A stretch of DNA of 64,000 bases from Pohlia nutans (taxonomy: Eukaryota > Streptophyta > Bryopsida > Bryales > Mniaceae). Below are positions 59,901-64,000 of the stretch, in pieces. Each line of letters opens with the position of its first letter. The first letter of the stretch is position 1. The position numbers were made by a program, and so were the translations under genes. The DNA is taken from contig CM040088.1 in NCBI GenBank assembly GCA_022496805.1, positions 25,837,501 through 25,901,500 of the forward strand, read 5' to 3'. A model generated the notes under the pieces. It saw nothing but the letters and a program-made list of their open reading frames with translations. It searched no databases and was not told the origin of the DNA.

Positions 59901-61936
59901 CAAAACCACAAGTTCCTAGAAATTTCGCCAATTTTACAGTCACAATTAACAGTTGAATATTCCTGCGTGTTGAGGAGTTGTAGTACCCACCGGAAGTCCA
60001 AAATGCATGCTCCTTCAAGAGAATTGGCAGAGCTCGCTTGACAAGGCTCAAGTCACGCGTTTTGGCGTACACAGCACGGACCATCTGACTCAGGAGTGGA
60101 GGTTGGCTGCAGCATTGTCCAACAAACACCACTCGCATTAAATCACAACACGCAAACCAAAAAGAACTTAAAAGTTACGACAATGCAGCACAAAACAATT
60201 TAACAAAACACTCAGTTGGATCTGAGTCTGTAAGATTTCAATGCAACTGTAACAAGAAGCTTCGGCATTGTAAGTTACCTCCGATTCTCGTAATACACAC
60301 GAGCTCCGTTCGGCACAAAGCCGAATCGCTCAACGAGCGCCATCAAGTTTTCCACCACGCCCTGTGCAGTGTCGGACATGCCGCTCACAAGAAGACCCCT
60401 GCTCACAAAATGCCAGCCAGCTCTAGTAAGAATTTCTGAATTATACCACGCAGCAAATTCCAGTCCACGAATTGCATTGTAAAGCTTTTAACCCCTAAGC
60501 GTCTAAAACGCCCAATATGGCCATTTGCATCACTGAACTTTGCAACGGTGGCATTTCCTCATTTTACCTCGGTTTTCGGATTGCAATACATCATTTTAAA
60601 GCTCTTGTTCTATACTACAAGATCAACAGCGTTGATCGTGTGAAACTGAACTCATTTTCACACAAACAGATGATTTGCAGCAGGGGGTCCAATTTTCCTA
60701 CACTACAGAAAATACACAGTGGACGCTTAGGGGTTAAGAGAAAAACGAGCAATACAGGATGTTAGGTGGAGCCCTTACTTGATCACCCAGTAGCTGTCCC
60801 AGTAATACACTTCCTCGAAGCGTGCGCCGGGAACCACCACGGTGTGGTTGAGTGGCAGCAGAGTGTGCTTGTTGGGCTCCATCGCCACCGAGGGCGACAC
60901 TTTGCGCGTGAGCTCCAGCCAGAGCTCGTGAATCTGGAGCGCCCAGTTGCGCACCGTGACGTTCTGCACGCGCGGCAAGAAATTCGCCGGACTTGGGTTG
61001 AAATCCTTCGGCCTGGACGCGATCAAATCACTTCCAGGAACGTCAAAGTACTGCCCTACGAACTCCTCCAACACTCCTGCCAACACAGCGACGTCCGGAG
61101 CCCATTTAGTGTCCAGAACGAGAAAAAAAAAAAAAAAAAAAAAAAAAACCAAGGATCGATCGCCTCTACAAAAATCATTTCCAAAACCAGAATTCCCATT
61201 TTCGAGCATTGAGTCAACCTTTCAGCTCATCAAACAAGAAGCGCGATCGCGAACGATAGCACTTACTACAGAGACCACCTCGAGATTCAACACAAATTCT
61301 GTATGAATCCAAAAACCATCAGATCAATTCGATCTCGACGCTCAAACCAATTGAACGCTCTGAAAAAGCAATCGAAAAAGTGGCTTCACCCGGTCGTGGG
61401 TCCACAGTGAATCATGAGTTAGGGCTCTACGCCTTGTTGGCAAAACAGGGGATCAAGCGAGGGTCGTATATTGGTCAGAATTTCTGTTGACTTGGGCGAG
61501 AGATCGCCAAGAATAAACTGAGGGGGTGCTAGCTATGGGTCATTCCTCGAAATATCAAGCAAGAGGCTATGGCGCAATGTGCATGAATCGATCGTCGTGG
61601 GCACCTGCAATGTCAAAGAACTGGCGTTGAGCGCGCCACAAGGTGGAAGAAGAAGAAGTAAAAGAAGAAGAAGCGATTACTTGGCGCAATGGTGTTGTTG
61701 TGCGTAGAACGCGGCAGCGCGTCGAACGCGCGCTGTGTCTCATTGAGGGAGAATCGGAGCGGAATGTCCACGAAGTACTTGGGGTCGAAGCTCAAGTCGT
61801 GATCGCCGCCAAACGACGCCAGCGCGGTGGATTGCAGCGTGATCAGCAGCGTGAGCAGCTTCGACACGCCCGTGGACACCACCGTCTCCCCACACACCAT
61901 AGCCATGTCCATCCCTGGCATCATCCCAATCCCCAT
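56961..61936 (-). CDS. TRE1: Trehalase, GH37, twelve exons
   Basis: Hydrolyses trehalose to two glucose molecules and so controls trehalose level in sugar and stress responses. Exons (minus, in order): 61936-61681, 61076-60779, 60398-60279, 60106-59991, 59876-59776, 59504-59398, 59185-59113, 59010-58822, 58673-58595, 58478-58379, 57867-57654, 57059-56961. All borders are GT-AG and the phases agree, giving 583 residues. Family marks: PGARFEEVYYWDSY (near residue 168, signature 1, with Ala for the usual second Gly), NRSQPPLLSQM, PRPES, SGWDFSSRWM with catalytic Asp326, IPVDLNAYL, QQWDFPNAWAP (signature 2), and GGGGEYNAQTGFGWSNG with catalytic Glu547. Intron positions are conserved in style. No clear signal peptide: the hydrophobic N-terminal helix LLTLLITLQSTALASF aligns with a normal part of plant trehalases, so the location is uncertain. 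The start chosen is the first ATG; an upstream in-frame TTG is ignored. Introns 2 and 11 carry MITEs. Confidence 0.95.
57237..57463. mobile_element. Stowaway-like MITE in trehalase intron 11
   Basis: 227 bp with ends CTCCCTCTGTCTGGAAA and complement, flanked by TA. Inner arms share CCTAGTTTTTGGCAT. It lies wholly inside the last intron. Confidence 0.9.
57948..58317. repeat. Repeated AGCTAACT / TTGCTACTTG motifs in intron 10
   Basis: AACCAAGTAGCA... near 57950 pairs with TTGCTACTTGGTTGGTG near 58118, and a third copy of GTTAGCT...TTGCTACTTG lies near 58283. This is a degenerate foldback or short tandem array within the intron. Confidence 0.5.
60492..60733. mobile_element. TTAA MITE in trehalase intron 2
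   Basis: 242 bp, ends CCCCTAAGCGTCTAAAACG and (reverse) CCCCTAAGCGTCC, flanked by TTAA at 60488-60491 and 60734-60737. piggyBac-type target duplication. It makes up most of the 380-base intron. Confidence 0.9.
61123..61147. repeat. A tract in trehalase intron 1
   Basis: About 25 A on the plus strand (T on the gene strand), near the 3' end of intron 1, upstream of the AG used at 61077-61078. Confidence 0.9.
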
Positions 61937-62216
61937 AGCTAGCAAGCTTCGCCCTTCACACTCTCCTTTCCTCCCTCACTCAATCGTCACTCCTGCGCTG
62001 CATGCAGACACTACAGCAGCGCCGGAATCACGAGAGAAGCCGAGCTATAACCGAGGCGATCAAACGCAGGTAGGTACGTCGAAGAATCGATTGAAACCTT
62101 CAACACAAGAGAGGAATTGAATCGAAACGACCGGTGTAAGTTCAACAACTGTAAGAAGAGATCTAGAGGAATTGATGAATCGAAACTGTAGGAATCCTGC
62201 GACGCGGTGGCCGCGT

Positions 62217-62223
62217 CTTTATA
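62217..62223 (-). promoter_or_regulatory. TATA box of trehalase
   Basis: TATAAAG on the minus strand in a GC-rich setting, about 280 bases before the ATG. This predicts transcription starting near 62190 and a leader of about 250 bases. Confidence 0.6.
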
Positions 62224-64000
62224 GAAGGGCGGGCATGGGCGATCGGTGCCTGGTGGCAGCGCGCGCGCAGCCAGCATGGCGGCCAGGCCACCGGGGGCGC
62301 ACTGTCATGATGGGCGGGATGGGCGGGGCCTAACTGCCGTGAAACTGATCCAAATGAGGAAAATTGCCCGCACTTGCCACGCACCCGTGATTGACGAGGA
62401 ATTACCACGACCCTGGACATCGTTCTGAACTTCTTACATGTAGATTCTTTGCAGCGACTCAATGATTCGACGTTATCAACTCACCTTCCTGGCTCACCTG
62501 GAAGAACGCGATGAAATTCAATTCAAACTAACTTTGCTCGTCCGACGCGCCCTCGCGCCCTGGCGGGACCAGCTAGTAATTAACTGAACTTCACGACTAC
62601 ATGCACAACTAGAATCCACGAACCAAAAATGAATGTATATTTTTGTAACTAAAACTAGAAACTGAGCTCTAAACATAACCTCAGTTTGTCAACACGAACA
62701 ACCGCCAGTTGTAAAAAACTCACCGATCACTTGGTTTTTTACAAGGTGATCAATGATCAGAGCCGGTATGGAGGTACGTACATGAGGTGCTGCGCCCACA
62801 CGTGGCGGGGTGCTTGAGATTCCCGCATCAAAAAATCTCAAAACACGGGCACTGGAAGTAGTAACAGTTAAAAATATTAAGTAAATGAAGGGAAGTGGGC
62901 CACTGACTGGAATGGGATGTGCGTCCGGACTCTGGTAATGATTTGCGCCTTGCCTTGCTGTCTGCAACTTGCAGTGGCAAACATAATTAGTAGTTCGAAT
63001 GATCGATGGGTCAAAGCTAGAAACCAGTACGTGACAGAGTAGTGTGTTCACGATCGATGGACCCGCCAGATGCGGAGTTGAGCTGCTGCAATCGTGGAAA
63101 GTAACGGAACAGGCGAATCCTTATCTGCATGAAGGATATATCCTTCATTTATCTGGGAGTTTCCTGTTGATGTTGTTGTTGTTTTGGCAGTTGTTCTATT
63201 GCTACAGTAAGCTAGTGGTGCTAGTGGTATTGTACTGAACCACCCGATGATTACGGTGCAGACGTAGTCAACGCATGCGTGAGCGTACTGGGAATCACTC
63301 CATGTGGACACGCCGTGCGTGACCGGCGCGTGGCATCATGATTCACAATCATACGGAGACGGAAGCTACTGCTAGTCCTCACTAGCAGTCTAGCACTAGA
63401 CTAGTTTACACTCCTGCTATTTCATCAGTAGTGTCACTAGTGTGGCCTTGAAATGTCTCCAAATCCTGAAGATATCTTCACACTATGAACATTTTGGGAA
63501 AGCTTACCCTTACCCGTGAGTATCTCAAATTCAGTAGGAGTTTACATTTAGAGATTCTTTTACCGATACTCACCCATTCTCTTTTATGACCAATGTTCAA
63601 AATACGACCCTACTTAAAAGGAAATTTTAACAAGTCGGTGAAGTTTGTAGAGAAATATAAAATGCATACTTAGTCTCGACAAAGAACCCACTATGTACTA
63701 CATAACTGGCAAGAGACGGCACTACCGATCCGGGTATGGGACATAGAAATAACACTTTTTGAACCAAAATAGTAAGAAGTTGTGGGATGCAACACTTGCA
63801 TGGAGAGAAGTGGAAATCAGAAAGGAAGCCAAGGAGTTATGGAAAATGAACCTTGAATGTGTAGCCAATGATATAGTGACATATTTGTTACGCATTTCCT
63901 AGATTAGGTTATGATGGTGACCTTGGCGTATAGTATATGATATACTATTTTCTCGGGGGGTGTAGTGATATGTTGGAGTAGCAATATACGTGTGAACAAA
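62224..64000. other. Trehalase upstream region and intergenic
   Basis: GC-rich until about 62580, as expected upstream of a promoter, then AT-rich. CTAGT-rich short palindromes occur near 63375-63440. No gene recognised. Confidence 0.5.

Noticed and set aside
59542..60138. A single 198-codon minus-strand frame in trehalase
   Set aside because: Not one exon: it reads through two introns. Splice sites with matching phases divide it.
60947..61306. Plus-strand frames over trehalase exon 2 and intron 1
   Set aside because: Complement of a confirmed exon plus an A tract.
61937..61945. Upstream TTG extension of the trehalase start
   Set aside because: Plant nuclear genes normally begin with ATG, and the next codons give one at 61936.
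1..64000. CRISPR arrays, bacterial operons, rRNA
   Set aside because: No regularly spaced direct repeats of that kind and no rRNA segments. The spliced genes show a plant nuclear context.

Overview
This window is nuclear DNA from a land plant. It has spliced genes with GT-AG introns, plant gene families (KAI2-type alpha/beta hydrolase, GH37 trehalase, NB-ARC-LRR resistance protein, LRR-receptor fragment) and AT-rich intergenic DNA packed with small inverted-repeat transposons. The DNA composition, the form of the NLR, the LINE and an intact-looking piggyBac suggest a non-flowering plant. A bryophyte, perhaps a liverwort, is my best guess; the species cannot be settled from this sequence alone.

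Only two genes look intact. (1) A KAI2/D14-family hydrolase on the plus strand, three exons between 36680 and 38838 and 272 codons, with the Ser-Asp-His triad complete. (2) A trehalase on the minus strand, twelve exons between 61936 and 56961 and 583 codons, with both catalytic acids and all family signatures. I reconstructed every exon junction of both genes and the phases agree throughout.

Layout: 1-3.4 kb holds small MITEs and one weak ORF. 3466-9153 is a complete piggyBac element with TTAA duplications, matched termini and a very long transposase gene broken by one stop and two frameshifts. 9.2-10 kb has three foldback elements. 11.9-14.8 kb is a decayed Tc1/mariner transposase interrupted by another element. 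15.5-18.3 kb is a decayed NLR gene. 19-24.3 kb holds foldbacks and a 2.9 kb imperfect palindrome built of nested TTAA elements. 25-30.7 kb is a decayed LINE carrying three nested MITEs. 31.7-36.6 kb is more MITEs. KAI2 follows at 36.7-38.8 kb. 39.4-55.8 kb is a gene-poor MITE field with an LRR-receptor fragment near 50 kb. The trehalase fills 57-62 kb, and the last 2 kb show no gene.

The strongest unusual signal is the TTAA biology. One near-complete piggyBac element has termini beginning CCCTGTAA. Several short non-autonomous elements also sit at duplicated TTAA and begin CCCCTAA or CCCTTAA. Two of these entered the same TTAA inside two copies of another repeat, and one lies in a trehalase intron. 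The piggyBac gene also carries a long N-terminal extension with a possible Tudor/Agenet-like segment. A second signal is a group of elements with GGG-initial termini and four-base target duplications (TTAA, TGCA, TATA, probably TCGG). The third is a set of CACTA-type MITEs with exact three-base duplications, two of them in the KAI2 leader region and first intron.
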